Below are positions 63,574 through 64,000 of a DNA stretch of 64,000 bases, in pieces. The position numbers and the translations under genes were made by a program. How positions within the stretch are numbered: the stretch's first letter is position 1; the number at the start of each line of letters is the position of its first letter. Source of the stretch: Bacteroidota bacterium (GTDB taxonomy: Bacteria; Bacteroidota; Bacteroidia; Chitinophagales; Saprospiraceae); assembly GCA_030147525.1 (NCBI GenBank), contig JASBVF010000044.1:1-64000 (forward strand), given 5' to 3'. The notes beneath the pieces were generated by a model. It was given only the letters and a program-made list of their open reading frames with translations. It searched no databases and was not told where the DNA came from.

Positions 63574-64000
63574 CTAAAGCCCCGGTACCACATACCCTTT
63601 CTCCAGGTCATCCAGGACCAGCACCCAGTCCGTCCGGTGGTCAGGCACAGGCGACCAGACGTAGGGCCGGGCGAATGTCTGCCAGCCTTTGTTGTCAAAT
63701 TCGCCGATACTCGTTGCCTTTCCCGTACGTGGGTCGTACCAGTGAGCGCTGATTTTTTTACCTGAAAATTTACCCAGATTCACCGTGACAGGCAGCCCGT
63801 GAGCTGTGTAAAAAAAAGCGTAGCCATCACCCCGGATGGCCGAAATATGGTCGAAGGCATTGTTACCCTCGTCCTGCAGCATAGACTGATCGGGCGCTCT
63901 GCCATCGGCAGGGCGGCTTTCCATCAGGGTTTTTAAAAAGCGCATCTGGTTGGCAGCGGTCAGGTCGAGCGCTTCCTGCCAGCCGTGCAGGTCAGCGAAG
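63574..64000 (-). CDS. DUF4038-type glycoside hydrolase, C-terminal part (runs off the window)
   Basis: The frame continues beyond 64000, so the N-terminus is missing. The visible 140 residues include WQEALDLTAANQMRFLKTLM, ISAIRGDGYAFFYTAHGLPV, KISAHWYDPRTGKATSIGEF and DWVLVLDDL. These form the C-terminal collagen-binding-like beta domain (DUF5060-associated) of the DUF4038 apiosidase-like family, which cleaves apiose-containing or related side chains. The exported isomerase-like gene follows 30 bases later on the same strand, so the two are probably one sugar-use unit. Confidence 0.8.
   Translation of the reverse strand, partial: FADLHGWQEALDLTAANQMRFLKTLMESRPADGRAPDQSMLQDEGNNAFDHISAIRGDGYAFFYTAHGLPVTVNLGKFSGKKISAHWYDPRTGKATSIGEFDNKGWQTFARPYVWSPVPDHRTDWVLVLDDLEKGYVVPGL

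Overview
The window comes from the chromosome of a gliding, T9SS-carrying member of the Bacteroidota, most likely Saprospiraceae or Chitinophagales-like. The evidence is a porP-gldK-gldL-gldM-gldN cluster (50-52 and 46-51 kb), a very large secreted protein ending in the gliding-motility-associated type B sorting domain (6.5-13.5 kb), BatD, a PspC/GIN-domain envelope protein, an ATP-grasp purK beside purE, several Bacteroidota-style lipoproteins and promoter elements of the TTTG-N19-TAnnTTTG kind. The genus cannot be fixed from sequence reading alone.

Layout. 0-6.4 kb: the 3' end of a 5S rRNA with a strong terminator, a small membrane protein, a lysoplasmalogenase-like protein and BatD on the minus strand, then grpE-dnaJ and a TPR lipoprotein on the plus strand. 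6.5-13.5 kb: a 2,336-residue surface protein with a P-domain, 3 short Cys repeats, about 19 PKD-like Cys-containing repeats and the T9SS type B C-terminus. 13.5-15.3 kb: purE and purK. 15.3-18.1 kb: a beta-helix secreted protein, a possible small RNA and a long AT-rich gene-free stretch. 18.1-23.6 kb: dihydroorotase, an ECF sigma/anti-sigma pair, and a PadR - PspC - GIN/DUF2807 set in which the PspC and GIN halves are separated by a frameshift in an A10 tract. 23.8-28.6 kb: lipoprotein, polyphosphate-glucokinase-like kinase, two tandem secreted cyclophilins (one with a PKD domain), a small conserved protein and a LolC/E-type permease. 28.8-36.7 kb (plus strand): quinone oxidoreductase, a nucleotidyltransferase with an in-frame stop at codon 21 plus an HTH-like partner, lipoprotein, a 21-bp tandem repeat array, MscS channel, msrA-msrB, dodecin and a gamma-carbonic-anhydrase-like protein. 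37-44.2 kb: a two-domain esterase fusion, a TonB-dependent receptor family protein and a LytS/LytTR-type two-component pair. 44.2-54.9 kb: ABC exporter, the T9SS core cluster, a YyaL/DUF255 protein and a Uma2 nuclease-fold protein. 54.9-64 kb: a TPR-like exported protein and lipoprotein pair coupled to kdsD, a structured-RNA candidate, recQ, aroQ, a TAT-exported sugar isomerase-like protein and the 3' end of a DUF4038-type glycoside hydrolase.

How it fits together. The T9SS core (porP/gldKLMN) would export proteins such as the giant 6.5 kb protein, whose C-terminal domain is the matching sorting signal. Envelope maintenance is a second theme (LolC/E permease, cyclophilins, BatD, PspC/GIN, MscS, KdsD for Kdo synthesis, TonB receptor). 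Housekeeping genes (purEK, pyrC, aroQ, recQ, grpE/dnaJ, msrAB) are interspersed.

The least ordinary signals are: the dispersed 7-, 8- and 21-bp tandem repeats, including several heptamer tracts inside the coding sequences at 57.2-58.4 kb; the A10 frameshift; the nucleotidyltransferase/HTH pair with a nonsense codon; a 188-nt stem-closed RNA candidate behind a consensus promoter upstream of recQ; and several perfect long inverted repeats between genes. I found no CRISPR array, tRNA, transposase or prophage gene.
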